DNA from: Marinomonas hwangdonensis
GTDB lineage: Bacteria > Pseudomonadota > Gammaproteobacteria > Pseudomonadales > Marinomonadaceae
Direction of reading: 5' to 3'
Assembly (NCBI RefSeq): GCF_003721245.1
Contig: NZ_RIZG01000010.1
Span: forward strand, 22,503 to 86,502
Length of the DNA: 64,000 nt
Shown here: one piece after another, positions 17,930 to 26,924 of the stretch
Numbering within the stretch: position 1 is the stretch's first letter
Layout of the letters: each line of letters begins with the position of its first letter
Notes under the pieces: model-generated
Seen by the model: the letters and a program-made list of their open reading frames with translations, nothing else
What the model was told of the DNA's origin: nothing
Database searches by the model: none
Translations under genes and position numbers: made by a program

Positions 17930-19170
17930 AGATCGTCTATTTGACTTGGGGCGAAACTCCACGAGCCTACGGTGTATTTGGTTCACAGGTGATAGGTCAA
18001 TTCCTTGAAACGTCTAAGTTGTCACCAGAAGTAGAATTTCATTTTATTTCCGCTGTTCCTATTATTCATAGTGGTTTAATCCGAGAAAAGTGGCATTACT
18101 TTAAAGAGTTAAAATCTGTGAAAAGTAAGCTTTCTCCGATTGCATTCCACTGGTTGCCTATTTGGACCTCTCAAAACTTTATCAATTCATCTAAATATAG
18201 TTTTGTCTTGATGCATGGTTTGACTCACTTACATCTGAAAGCGAAGTTAAAAAAAATTCAACCAGAGATAGTACACTGTCGTTCTTACCATGCTGCATGG
18301 GCTGCCTTAAATGTTAAAATAAAATATGGTTTTACATACAAAATTATTTTTGATGGACGAGGTTTGTGGCCGGAAGAAGTAGCTCTCAAAAAGGACTGGA
18401 GTGAACAGTCTATAGACTATCTTTTTTTGAAGTCAATTGAATCGCAGTTGCTTGATAAATGTGATTGTTCCGTTAGTGTTTCTGATACGATGCATGAATA
18501 TTATACCAATCTTGGCGCTCAAAATGACCATACGATTTATCTTTCCGCAGATACTCGGAAGTTAAAAGTTGAAATTAATGAGTTTGAAGTAAGTGATACG
18601 ATTCGTTTTTGTTATGTTGGTGCCTTATCCGAAGATACTTGGCATAAGCCTCAGCTATTAGTAGAGCTGTATCGTAAATTAAGATTGCTTTTTCCAAAAA
18701 CACAATTAACAATAGTTACTACATCTAACTTTTTATTATTGAAACAAGCTTTTTCAGAGTTTCCAACTAAAGAGATTATTTTCACCTCAACAAAAACACG
18801 AGAAGAATTAAAACAAGTCCTTAAAAAACAAGATTTTGGCTTAATGACTTATTTCTTGCCAGAAAATGATAAAGAAAAATTGTTAGGTAATATGGTTCTT
18901 GCTGTAAAAACAGCTGAGTATTTCGTTGCTGGTTTGCCGATGATTTGCAACGCATACTGTGGTGGTGCTTCAAGTATTATAAAGGAGAATGGTTTAGGAG
19001 TAATCTATTACCCAGAGAATATCGACGATCTAACTTTGGAAGAGTTTATTCCTTATTTGAAAGTAAGTGCTCGTGAGAAGTGTCAATCTTTTGCATCAGA
19101 AAATTTTGATTACGAGATAAATGCAGAGAACTATAAAGAGCTTTATCAAAGCTTAATGGTGTATAAATGA
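17926..19170 (+). CDS. GT4-like glycosyltransferase
   Basis: The protein has 414 residues and a two-domain GT-B layout. An N-terminal part carries IVHCRSYHAAWAAL and IIFDGRGLWPEE. A C-terminal part carries IRFCYVGALSEDTWHKPQLL, DFGLMTYF and KTAEYFVAGLPMICNA, the last being the donor-binding region of GT4 enzymes. The donor sugar is unknown; in the analogous P. aeruginosa locus WbpH fills this position. Start ATG overlaps the wbpI stop (ATGA). Confidence 0.75.
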   Translation: MKIVYLTWGETPRAYGVFGSQVIGQFLETSKLSPEVEFHFISAVPIIHSGLIREKWHYFKELKSVKSKLSPIAFHWLPIWTSQNFINSSKYSFVLMHGLTHLHLKAKLKKIQPEIVHCRSYHAAWAALNVKIKYGFTYKIIFDGRGLWPEEVALKKDWSEQSIDYLFLKSIESQLLDKCDCSVSVSDTMHEYYTNLGAQNDHTIYLSADTRKLKVEINEFEVSDTIRFCYVGALSEDTWHKPQLLVELYRKLRLLFPKTQLTIVTTSNFLLLKQAFSEFPTKEIIFTSTKTREELKQVLKKQDFGLMTYFLPENDKEKLLGNMVLAVKTAEYFVAGLPMICNAYCGGASSIIKENGLGVIYYPENIDDLTLEEFIPYLKVSAREKCQSFASENFDYEINAENYKELYQSLMVYK

Positions 19171-20333
19171 CTAGTTTTCGTCTTTCTTACTTTGGTTTAA
19201 TTGTTTTTTTTAGTTTTATTATTTTATTGTTAATCTCAAGGGTATTGTTTCCTTTTGCTGATGAGCCTGATTGGATTGCTCGTGCCCCTTTAGTGCTTTT
19301 TGGCGATCATTCGTTATGGTCTCCTTATTATATTTTTTCTAATTTTTTAAACCAATTGAACATTGAAAACTCTGTATGTCAGCCCGTTGCTGGTGCTTTG
19401 AGTTTTTGGGCAGAAATATCAAGCTCATGCACTGAAAGTTTAGAAGAAATTATAATAAGATTTTCAGTAACACTATTTGTGATTTTGCCAATTCTTTTTA
19501 TTATTATTTTTAGAAATTTCTTTATTCTATTAATGAATTTAGTTAATTTAAGGCTAAGTAAAGAAGAGTGGAATTATCGTATAGACTCATTAGCTCTTAC
19601 AATTATTTTTCCTGGTATTCTTTACTATTTAGGTGTCCTTGCTGAAGAGCAGTTTTTTTTAGTTGTTTCGTTATATATATTTTTATTTTGGGGTTTTTGG
19701 CTTCCTATTTCTCTTTTATTGATGGTTTTATCTACTATTGATTTTGGTAATACTGTAGTGGTTTTGTTTTTTATATTATCTGTTATGTTTTTTTCAAAAA
19801 TCCGTAATTATAATAGAAAATTATTCTTTTCTTTTTTTCTATTTTTTTTATTTTTAGCTTATTTTATTGGGTTTAGATTTCTTGAACTGTTTTCTCAAAT
19901 TTCTTTTCTAGGAGGTAGCTTTTCTTCAAAATCTGATGCTATCTATCAGGTGCTCAATGATAGTGATCTAGTAGAAAAGTATCCTGTGATCTTAAGGCCT
20001 ATAATTACACTTATGAGCTTTATTTTTATGACTCCTTCGGGGGTTAAAGTGCCAGTTCTGTATGTAGCTATATTTATTTTAATTTTTACATTAACGCTTA
20101 AGGTATTTAGGGGTAAAAATAAATTGCTTGATGTTTACTGGTTTGTTCCTTTTTTTTCGACTATTTTTTTTGTCTTTTTGTTTCCAAACTATGCGAACGC
20201 AAAGTATTATGTTTTTGTCATGCCTTTTTTAGTTTATGCATCTTTAAATTACTACTCTAGGAATGTTGTTTTTGTTTTTTTTGTAGCTTCGACCCTTCTC
20301 GTTTTTTTTCATCTTATACTTTATCGGTTTTGA
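19167..20333 (+). CDS. Polytopic membrane protein, probable O-antigen polymerase Wzy
   Basis: This 388-residue protein has about ten hydrophobic segments and few recognisable motifs, as usual for Wzy. A larger hydrophilic loop lies at residues 250-275 (LGGSFSSKSDAIYQVLNDSD). No other Wzy candidate exists in the locus, and wzx, wzz and waaL are all present, so this assignment is by elimination. Third codon positions are extremely T rich. The start overlaps the previous stop (ATGA). A decayed rmlD remnant follows. Confidence 0.55.
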   Translation: MTSFRLSYFGLIVFFSFIILLLISRVLFPFADEPDWIARAPLVLFGDHSLWSPYYIFSNFLNQLNIENSVCQPVAGALSFWAEISSSCTESLEEIIIRFSVTLFVILPILFIIIFRNFFILLMNLVNLRLSKEEWNYRIDSLALTIIFPGILYYLGVLAEEQFFLVVSLYIFLFWGFWLPISLLLMVLSTIDFGNTVVVLFFILSVMFFSKIRNYNRKLFFSFFLFFLFLAYFIGFRFLELFSQISFLGGSFSSKSDAIYQVLNDSDLVEKYPVILRPIITLMSFIFMTPSGVKVPVLYVAIFILIFTLTLKVFRGKNKLLDVYWFVPFFSTIFFVFLFPNYANAKYYVFVMPFLVYASLNYYSRNVVFVFFVASTLLVFFHLILYRF

Positions 20334-20399
20334 CTTTAGATTTATTAGGCTTTTTTGGGATTTTACATTGAATATAAAAGTTTTTTTAGTTTTTTCTTT

Positions 20400-20660
20400 A
20401 AAGCTGGTGTCTTGACGTTTCATCATTATTCTGATGACATATCAACCAGTTGGCATTTTTTGCATCTGCTATTTATGTAAAGGCGGGGGGGAATGTGTGT
20501 TATTGTGAAACGACCACAACTGATGGTGATTAGTTCTGATCAGTATTCAACGACCGCGAAACATCCAGCGTATACGGTAATATCGAGGCAGGCGCTTGGT
20601 TTTTTAGGTGCTAGGCCTTCTAATTGACTATATGAACTCAATAAAACACTCAGTATTGCT
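20400..20660 (+). pseudogene. Decayed C-terminal fragment of rmlD (dTDP-4-dehydrorhamnose reductase)
   Basis: The 340-base gap after wzy is not empty. Read in the frame of 20415, it gives TFHHYSDDISTSWH, then KRPQLMVISSDQYSTTAKHPAYTV, then LGFLGARPSN. These match TYHYCGDTPTSWH, KRPQLKAISSDQYPTPAKRPEYSV and LSLLGITPSDW of the intact RmlD at 29477-30349 in the same order and with the same spacing. A one-base loss in a T run (20457-20461) and a gain in a G7 run (20485-20491) shift and restore the frame; reading the shifted frame between them recovers FASAIYVKAG against FARAIFAKAE. A TGA at 20625 stands where Trp is expected. No upstream part is recognisable. Confidence 0.85.
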
Positions 20661-20674
20661 GAAAGGTTAATAAA

Positions 20675-21559
20675 ATGGAAAAAAATAAATATCCAAAAGT
20701 GGCTGTACTGCTTGCAGCCTACAATGGGATGCAATGGATTGAAGAGCAAATAAATAGTATTTTAGCTCAAAAAAATGTTGATGTTACTATTTTCGTTAGC
20801 GTTGATTTTTCTACCGATGGTACGGAATTGTGGGTTGAAACTCTAGTAAAAAATACATGGAATGTTGTGTTTCTTACTTATGGTGAGCGCTTTGGTGGTG
20901 CTGGTGCTAATTTTTACCGTCTTATTCGAGATGTTGATTTTAAAGGATTTGACTACGTTGCTTTTTCGGATCAAGACGATATATGGCTAGATAAAAAGCT
21001 GGATAGAGCTTGTTCTCTAATATCCTCTAGCGTTTGTGATGCTTACTCTTCCGACGTTATTGCTTTTTGGTCAGACGGAAGGCAGCAGCTAATAAAAAAA
21101 TCTTATCCTCAAAGAAAGTTCGATCATTTCTTTGAGGCGGCCGGTCCCGGTTGTACTTATGTTTTCAGTATTCGCTCAGCTTTGTCTTTTCAAATTTTTG
21201 TTAGAAAAACAGATAATTTATCTCAGCTTGTCAGTTTACATGACTGGCTTGCTTATGCTTTTTGTCGGCAAAATGGTTTCACTTGGTTTATTGATGATCA
21301 GCCTTTGATGTTATACAGGCAGCATGAAAATAATCAAGTAGGCATTAATGATGGCATTAATGCCTACAAAAAAAGGATTAGTTTAATCAAACAGCGTTGG
21401 TACAGAAGTCAAGTTAAAACTATTTCTGAATTAGTTAACCCATGTTTTTCATTAAAATTAAATAGCTATTTTTTTAGAATTTTTAGCTGTTTGTTTTTTC
21501 GTCGACGTTTGAGAGATAGGCTTGCGCTCCTGTATATTTTTATATTCGGAATCTATTAA
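20675..21559 (+). CDS. GT2 glycosyltransferase, rhamnosyltransferase-like
   Basis: This GT-A fold inverting enzyme has 294 residues. The opening is VAVLLAAYNGMQWIEEQINSI, the metal-binding DxD region reads FSDQDDIWLDKKL (about residues 95-105), and LHDWLAYAF and LYRQHENNQ follow. The wording of the first two blocks is that of the rhamnosyltransferase group, fitting the rml genes downstream. GAAAGG lies 8 bases before the ATG. Its stop shares a base with the next start (TAATG). Confidence 0.8.
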   Translation: MEKNKYPKVAVLLAAYNGMQWIEEQINSILAQKNVDVTIFVSVDFSTDGTELWVETLVKNTWNVVFLTYGERFGGAGANFYRLIRDVDFKGFDYVAFSDQDDIWLDKKLDRACSLISSSVCDAYSSDVIAFWSDGRQQLIKKSYPQRKFDHFFEAAGPGCTYVFSIRSALSFQIFVRKTDNLSQLVSLHDWLAYAFCRQNGFTWFIDDQPLMLYRQHENNQVGINDGINAYKKRISLIKQRWYRSQVKTISELVNPCFSLKLNSYFFRIFSCLFFRRRLRDRLALLYIFIFGIY

Positions 21560-22524
21560 TGATAAAATCTATCCTTTTGACTGGCTCAACTGGTTTTGTT
21601 GGAGCTAAATTATTAACAAAACTTTCACTTGAAAATGATGTAGTTGTAAAGTGCATTGTGCGTCGTTTAGAGCAAAGTAATGTAGAGCACAGTAATGAAA
21701 AGTTGTGTTTTAATATCGGTGACATTGGCTCAAAAGCAGATTACTCATCGGTAATTCCTGATGTTGACGTTGTCATACACCTTGCTGCCCGCGTTCATAT
21801 CATGAATAACTCATTTTCAGATTCGCTTTCTGAGTTTCGAGCCGTTAACACCGAAGGTACGTTAAACCTCGCTCGCCAAGCCGCTGAGGCGGGTGTGAAG
21901 CGGTTTATCTTCTTGAGTTCGATTAAGGTAAATGGTGAATCTACTTCGGGCCGTAAACCCTTTACAGCTTTTGAAATGCGTAATCCAGAAGACCTTTACG
22001 GCATGTCTAAATCCGAAGCCGAAGAGAAGTTATTGGCGTTAGGCAAAGAAACAGGCATGGAGATAGTTATTATTCGCCCGCCTTTGGTCTACGGTGAAGG
22101 GGTAAAAGCCAATTTTGCGTCTTTGATGAGACTGGTTGGTAAAGATTTCCCCTTGCCGTTTCGAGCGATTAACCAGAATAAACGCAGCTTGGTTTCTGTG
22201 TATAATTTGGTGAATTTGATTAAGGTGTGTATTGATCACCCTAAGGCGGCAAATCAAGTGTTCTTGGTATCGGATGATAATGATTTATCCACGGCTCAAA
22301 TGGTTGCTTTGATGGCCAAGGTTCAGGGTAAAGCAAACTTATCTCTTCCTGTGCCAGTCTGGTGTTTCAAATTGGCTGGTAAGCTTTTTAAGAAAGAGGC
22401 TGTGGTGGATCGCTTGGTTGGGTCTTTGCAGCTCGACATCGAGCACACTAAAAAAACGCTTGATTGGGTTCCCCCTTATACAGTTGAGCATGGTTTTCAA
22501 CTGGCGGCTAAAAAAAACTCGTGA
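21559..22524 (+). CDS. NAD-dependent 4-keto-sugar reductase/epimerase (WbpV/WbpK-like)
   Basis: This extended SDR has 321 residues: ILLTGSTGFVGAKL (5-18), HLAARVHIM, LSSIKVNGE and the YxxxK pair in YGMSKSEAE. The segment RRLEQSNVE and the later SVYNLVNLI resemble WbpV/WbpK. These enzymes reduce the 4-keto product of WbpM to give UDP-QuiNAc or UDP-FucNAc. It sits directly before the initiating transferase and wbpM, as expected. The first 200 bases are A/T rich like the genes before it, while the rest matches the flanking chromosome, suggesting a recombination point inside the gene near 21.75 kb. Confidence 0.82.
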   Translation: MIKSILLTGSTGFVGAKLLTKLSLENDVVVKCIVRRLEQSNVEHSNEKLCFNIGDIGSKADYSSVIPDVDVVIHLAARVHIMNNSFSDSLSEFRAVNTEGTLNLARQAAEAGVKRFIFLSSIKVNGESTSGRKPFTAFEMRNPEDLYGMSKSEAEEKLLALGKETGMEIVIIRPPLVYGEGVKANFASLMRLVGKDFPLPFRAINQNKRSLVSVYNLVNLIKVCIDHPKAANQVFLVSDDNDLSTAQMVALMAKVQGKANLSLPVPVWCFKLAGKLFKKEAVVDRLVGSLQLDIEHTKKTLDWVPPYTVEHGFQLAAKKNS

Positions 22525-22539
22525 TAACTGGATGATAAA

Positions 22540-23091
22540 ATGTTTCGTGTATTAGATTTTGTATTTGCCCTGTTAGGCCTAGTGTGTGGTTTTCCCGTGT
22601 TGTTGATTATTTTTATCATCGGTTTGTTTGACACTGGCTCACCTATTTTTCGTCAAGAGCGCGTTGGGCGTAACAAAAAACCATTTGTGCTGGTGAAGTT
22701 CCGCACCATGTCGGTGGATACGGCATCGGTGGCGAGTCATTTGGCCTCTACCAGTTCTATTACGCCTTTGGGCGGTTTTTTACGTAAAACCAAATTGGAT
22801 GAATTGCCGCAGCTTTGGAATGTGTTGAAAGGTGAAATGAGCTTGGTTGGTCCGCGTCCTGGGTTGTTTAATCAAACGGAATTGACTCAAGCACGCGATG
22901 CCAAAGGGGTGTTTGCCGTGCGACCGGGTATTACGGGATTGGCACAAATTTCGGATATTGATATGTCTACCCCTAAGTTGCTGGCGGAAACCGATGCTAA
23001 GATGATTCAGAGTTTGTCTTTGAAAAATTATTTTGTTTATATCATTAAGACGGTCACGGGCAGTGGGTCTGGTGACAGGGTCAAAGGGTAG
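22540..23091 (+). CDS. PglC-type initiating sugar-phosphate transferase
   Basis: This is a 183-residue monotopic phosphoglycosyl transferase. One hydrophobic re-entrant segment (about 5-28) is followed by [46 protein letters not shown] (in parts) and [10 protein letters not shown], the core blocks of the family. It transfers a sugar phosphate from a UDP-sugar to undecaprenyl phosphate, starting the repeat unit. The likely donor is the UDP-6-deoxy-HexNAc made by WbpM and the preceding reductase. Length is normal for the short PglC form without extra membrane helices. Confidence 0.88.
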   Translation: MFRVLDFVFALLGLVCGFPVLLIIFIIGLFDTGSPIFRQERVGRNKKPFVLVKFRTMSVDTASVASHLASTSSITPLGGFLRKTKLDELPQLWNVLKGEMSLVGPRPGLFNQTELTQARDAKGVFAVRPGITGLAQISDIDMSTPKLLAETDAKMIQSLSLKNYFVYIIKTVTGSGSGDRVKG

Positions 23092-23238
23092 TTTTTGTCA
23101 TTTTTCGCAAACCTTGCATGCGTATTTTTTGCAAATTTAGCGTAAAATGTTATTGCTTAGGTTTGTTGCTGTAGGTCGTGTTTTAGTGCGACATTTTTGT
23201 TTTTGGAAGGTTTTGTCGGCCTAAAGGTGATGATTAAT

Positions 23239-23279
23239 CGTCAGATCACGCCTCGTACCTCGGCTAATCTGACCTACAA
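23239..23279 (-). repeat. Palindromic intergenic repeat, copy 3 (inverted)
   Basis: It runs CGTCAGATCACGCCTCGTAC then CTCGGCTAATCTGACCTACA, and is the reverse complement of the copy at 3766-3804 with only a few changes. It lies between the initiating transferase and wbpM. The 293-base gap 23092-23384 holds this copy, the next one, and no gene I can see. Confidence 0.8.
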
Positions 23280-23300
23280 GACCGGATGGTTGGTTATAGC

Positions 23301-23340
23301 GTCAGATCACGTCTTGTGTCTCGGCTAATCTGAATCTACA
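23301..23340 (-). repeat. Palindromic intergenic repeat, copy 4 (inverted)
   Basis: GTCAGATCACGTCTTGTGTC is followed by TCGGCTAATCTGAATCTACA, 21 bases after copy 3 and in the same orientation, so the locus centre is bracketed by two pairs pointing towards each other. A further partial GGCTAATCTACA follows at about 23342. Confidence 0.75.
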
Positions 23341-23384
23341 GGGCTAATCTACATTTTTGAGTTTGTGTATACAGGGTTTTTGAG

Positions 23385-25361
23385 ATGGTGAAGCAGTTGG
23401 ATTTTCTTTGGTCTTTGTCGCGGTTTAATAAACGTTTGATCAGTTTGGCTGTGGATTCATCGTTTGTTTGTCTGGCTTTTTTTTGTGCTTACTGGGCGCG
23501 GCTGGGTGAGTTTAGCGCCTTTAAAAGCGATTCGGTTTGGTTTGTTCTGGCCGGTACCGTGTTTGTGACCTTGTTTGTCAATGCTCGGTTGGGTTTATAC
23601 AGAGCTATTCTACGCTACCTAACTTTTCATGCTTTTACCGCAATTTTGTTTGGTGCTGCAGTGTCTGCCTTAAGTGTTACGACCTTGGCGTATTTCTTTC
23701 AGGCGCCGATTCCCCGTACTGTGCCGATTATTTATTTTCCTTTTTTGGTGATGTTGTGCGGTGGTTCGCGTTTGTTGGTCCGTGGTTTGCTGATGCATGC
23801 TCCAACAAAAGGTTGTGAGTCGGTTTTGGTGTTTGGGGCTGGGTCTACTGGTCGTCAGTTGGCTTTGGCCTTGCGTCAGGCCTCGAGTTATCGAGTAAAG
23901 GGTTTTATCGATCACGATGCGTCTTTGGCCAATACCATCATTCAAGGCACGCATGTGTATAACGTGGATAAAATCGATGAGCTGATTGAAAAATTCCACA
24001 TTAGTAAAATCTTGCTGGCGATTCCTAGGGCGAGTCGTTCTGAGCGTAAAAAAGTGATTGATCGTTTGTTGCCTTACGCTGTGGAAGTGTTAACCGTGCC
24101 TGACTTTGACGATATCGTGACAGGCAAGGCCAAAATCAGTGAGCTGCAAGATGTGGCGGTGGACGATTTGTTAGGCCGTGATGTGGTAGCGCCTGTGGCG
24201 TCGCTGATGCAGTCGAACATTGCGGGTAAAGTGGTCATGGTAACGGGCGCCGGTGGATCGATAGGGTCTGAATTGTGCCGTCAAATTGTGGCGCAACAGC
24301 CAACGACTTTGGTATTGTTCGATTCGTCGGAATTTGCTGTATACAACATTAATAAAGAACTGGGTGAGTTGTTAGACACCTTGCCCTTTAACGTCACCAT
24401 AGTGCCTTTAATCGGCTCTGTGCAGCGCATTAACCGCTTGGCGTCGACCATGAAGGCGTTTGGGGTTCATACGGTTTATCATGCCGCCGCTTACAAGCAT
24501 GTTCCCCTGGTTGAATACAATGTGGTGGAAGGTGTGCGTAATAACGCGTTTGGCACTTATTATTGCGCTAAAGCGGCGATTGAAACAGGTGTTGAGTCCT
24601 TTGTATTGATTTCGACCGATAAAGCTGTGCGACCCACCAATGTGATGGGCGCGACCAAACGCATGGCGGAACTGGGCTTACAAGCCTTGGCAGAACAAGA
24701 AGCGAAAAAAGCGGCGAAACAAGAAAAATTCACTCGGTTTTGTATGGTGCGTTTTGGCAATGTGCTTGGCTCGTCGGGTTCGGTGATTCCGGTGTTTAAA
24801 AAGCAAATTCAGGAAAACCAGCCGATTACTGTGACTCATCCAGACATTATTCGTTACTTCATGACGATTCCGGAAGCCGCGCAGTTAGTTATTCAAGCAG
24901 GTGCCATGGGTAAGGGCGGTGACGTCTTTGTGTTAGACATGGGCGAGCCGGTCAAGATCGTTGATTTGGCGACCAACTTGATTCGTTTGTCTGGCTTAGA
25001 AGTTAAATCCCCTGACAACCCGAATGGGGATATTGAGATACAGTTTACGGGGTTACGTCCTGGTGAGAAGCTGTTCGAAGAATTGCTCATTGGCGACAAC
25101 GTTCAAGAAACCCAACACAAACGCATTATGACGGCACAAGAACGCTTCTTGTCTTTATCTGACTTTGAGCAAACTATGGAAAAACTGGACAAAGCCTGCC
25201 ATGATTTTGACCATGAAGAAGTGCGAGAAATATTGATCACCTCCCCCAGCGATTTTCAGCCAACGGATGGTATCGGTGATTTGGTATGGAATGCCAAACG
25301 TGCACTGGATAAAAAGACCGTAGACTCCAACGTCGTCGTGCCCATGCAAAAACGTCATTAA
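23385..25361 (+). CDS. wbpM: Membrane UDP-GlcNAc 4,6-dehydratase WbpM/CapD
   Basis: The protein has 658 residues. Four membrane helices lie in the first about 130 residues, then a CoA-binding-type Rossmann domain (VLVFGAGSTGRQLALAL), then the catalytic SDR domain with MVTGAGGSIGSELCRQI at about 285. The active-site block STDKAVRPTNVMGATKRMAEL shows the MxxxK variation typical of WbpM, where Met replaces the usual Tyr. It makes UDP-4-keto-6-deoxy-GlcNAc, the precursor of QuiNAc/FucNAc-type sugars. Base composition is that of the flanking chromosome. Confidence 0.92.
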   Translation: MVKQLDFLWSLSRFNKRLISLAVDSSFVCLAFFCAYWARLGEFSAFKSDSVWFVLAGTVFVTLFVNARLGLYRAILRYLTFHAFTAILFGAAVSALSVTTLAYFFQAPIPRTVPIIYFPFLVMLCGGSRLLVRGLLMHAPTKGCESVLVFGAGSTGRQLALALRQASSYRVKGFIDHDASLANTIIQGTHVYNVDKIDELIEKFHISKILLAIPRASRSERKKVIDRLLPYAVEVLTVPDFDDIVTGKAKISELQDVAVDDLLGRDVVAPVASLMQSNIAGKVVMVTGAGGSIGSELCRQIVAQQPTTLVLFDSSEFAVYNINKELGELLDTLPFNVTIVPLIGSVQRINRLASTMKAFGVHTVYHAAAYKHVPLVEYNVVEGVRNNAFGTYYCAKAAIETGVESFVLISTDKAVRPTNVMGATKRMAELGLQALAEQEAKKAAKQEKFTRFCMVRFGNVLGSSGSVIPVFKKQIQENQPITVTHPDIIRYFMTIPEAAQLVIQAGAMGKGGDVFVLDMGEPVKIVDLATNLIRLSGLEVKSPDNPNGDIEIQFTGLRPGEKLFEELLIGDNVQETQHKRIMTAQERFLSLSDFEQTMEKLDKACHDFDHEEVREILITSPSDFQPTDGIGDLVWNAKRALDKKTVDSNVVVPMQKRH

Positions 25362-25420
25362 GCGGTTCTTGGTCTGTACATTCTTTGTGGTTTTTGTGCT
25401 TTTTGTGGTGAGGTTTTGGT

Positions 25421-26824
25421 CTGTTTGTCGTTCCTGTTGTGTTAGCTGGCGGTGTGGGTAGTCGGCTTTGGCCTGTGTCTCGTGAGTTTTTCGCGAAGCC
25501 GTTTTTGCCCTTGGTGGATGTGTCTTTTAGTCTTTTGCAGCAGACGATGTTGCGGGCGGGGTCTTTGTCTTTAAACATGGCCGATCCTATTGTGGTATGC
25601 CATGAAGACCATCGCTTTTTGATTGCCCAGCAACAACAGTCTATTGGTGTCAAAAATGCCCGTATTTTGTTAGAGCCTAAAGGTCGTAATACCGCGCCGG
25701 CGATTGCTTTGGCGGCGTTGGAAGCGTTGCGGTGTGCAAAAGACGATGTGATCATCTTGGTGTTGCCTGCGGATCATGTGATTCGTGATATGGCGGCGTT
25801 TGAAGTCACGATTAACCAAGCGGTTGAGTTGGCGAAAGACGATGCTTTGGTCACTTTTGGTGTGCAGCCGACTCGCCCGGAAACCGGTTATGGTTATATT
25901 CGCTCTGGTGAGCACTTCGCGGTGGCGGAGTTTGTTGAAAAGCCCAATCTTGAAACAGCGCAGGCGTATTTAGATTTGGGTGATTATCTGTGGAACAGTG
26001 GGATGTTTTTGTTCCGTGCCAAAGCTTTTTTGGACGAGTTGGCGGTTCATCGTGATGATATTTATCAAGCGGTGAATAAAGCCTATCAGCAGCGGACGGA
26101 AGATTTGGATTTTGTGCGTATCGATGCCACTTTGTTTGCGCAATGCCCTGAAGAATCGATTGATTTTGCCGTGATGGAGCATACTAAGAAAGCGAAAGTC
26201 GTGCCTTATGCGGGGGATTGGAGCGATATCGGCGCTTGGGATGCCTTGTACGATTACGCGGGTAAAGACGCAGATAATAATGTGCTGCTAGGCGATGTAA
26301 TGGCCGAAGGGGCGACGAATTGTTTGATTCGTTCTGAGTCGCGTTTGATTGCCGCTGTGGGTGTGCAGGACTTGGTGATTGTCGAGACCGCGGATGCGGT
26401 GTTGGTAATGGACAAAAACAACGCCCAAAATGTGAAGAAGATCGTTCAGCGTATTAAAGACGAAGGACGCCAAGAGCATATATATCACACCACGGTTCAT
26501 CGCCCTTGGGGTACTTACCAAGTGATTGACCGCGGTGAACACCATCAGGTTAAGCGCATTATTGTGAAGCCTAGGGCTAAGTTAAGCGTGCAAATGCATC
26601 ATCACCGTGCTGAGCATTGGGTGGTGGTGTCGGGCACGGCGAACGTACTCAATGGGGAACGTGACATCCTATTAACTGAAAACGAATCGACCTATATTCC
26701 TGCTGGCGTGGTTCATGCTTTAGAAAACTTCACTGACCTTCCTCTAGAAATCATCGAAGTGCAGTCGGGCATCTATTTAGGCGAAGACGACATAGTGCGA
26801 TTCAGTGATCGTTATGGGCGATAG
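25421..26824 (+). CDS. manC: Bifunctional mannose-1-P guanylyltransferase/mannose-6-P isomerase
   Basis: This is a type II ManC/AlgA enzyme. The N-terminal nucleotidyltransferase has VVLAGGVGSRLWPVSRE and FVEKP; the C-terminal cupin isomerase has RPWGTYQVIDRGEHHQVKRI and QMHHHRAEHW, the metal-binding histidines. It converts fructose-6-P to mannose-6-P and mannose-1-P to GDP-mannose. The first ATG/GTG in frame (GTG, 25439) would remove the start of the first beta strand (VVPVV). The CTG at 25421 has GAGG 7 bases before it and restores the normal length, so I placed the start there with reservation. No phosphomannomutase gene is nearby. Confidence 0.85.
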   Translation: MFVVPVVLAGGVGSRLWPVSREFFAKPFLPLVDVSFSLLQQTMLRAGSLSLNMADPIVVCHEDHRFLIAQQQQSIGVKNARILLEPKGRNTAPAIALAALEALRCAKDDVIILVLPADHVIRDMAAFEVTINQAVELAKDDALVTFGVQPTRPETGYGYIRSGEHFAVAEFVEKPNLETAQAYLDLGDYLWNSGMFLFRAKAFLDELAVHRDDIYQAVNKAYQQRTEDLDFVRIDATLFAQCPEESIDFAVMEHTKKAKVVPYAGDWSDIGAWDALYDYAGKDADNNVLLGDVMAEGATNCLIRSESRLIAAVGVQDLVIVETADAVLVMDKNNAQNVKKIVQRIKDEGRQEHIYHTTVHRPWGTYQVIDRGEHHQVKRIIVKPRAKLSVQMHHHRAEHWVVVSGTANVLNGERDILLTENESTYIPAGVVHALENFTDLPLEIIEVQSGIYLGEDDIVRFSDRYGR

Positions 26825-26924
26825 AATCTAGCTACATCTAAATCGAAATTGATTTTTTAGAAAAGAGACTCATATTGTTTTGAAGAATTTATTTTAATTA
26901 ACACTGTATTAATAGAGAGTAATT

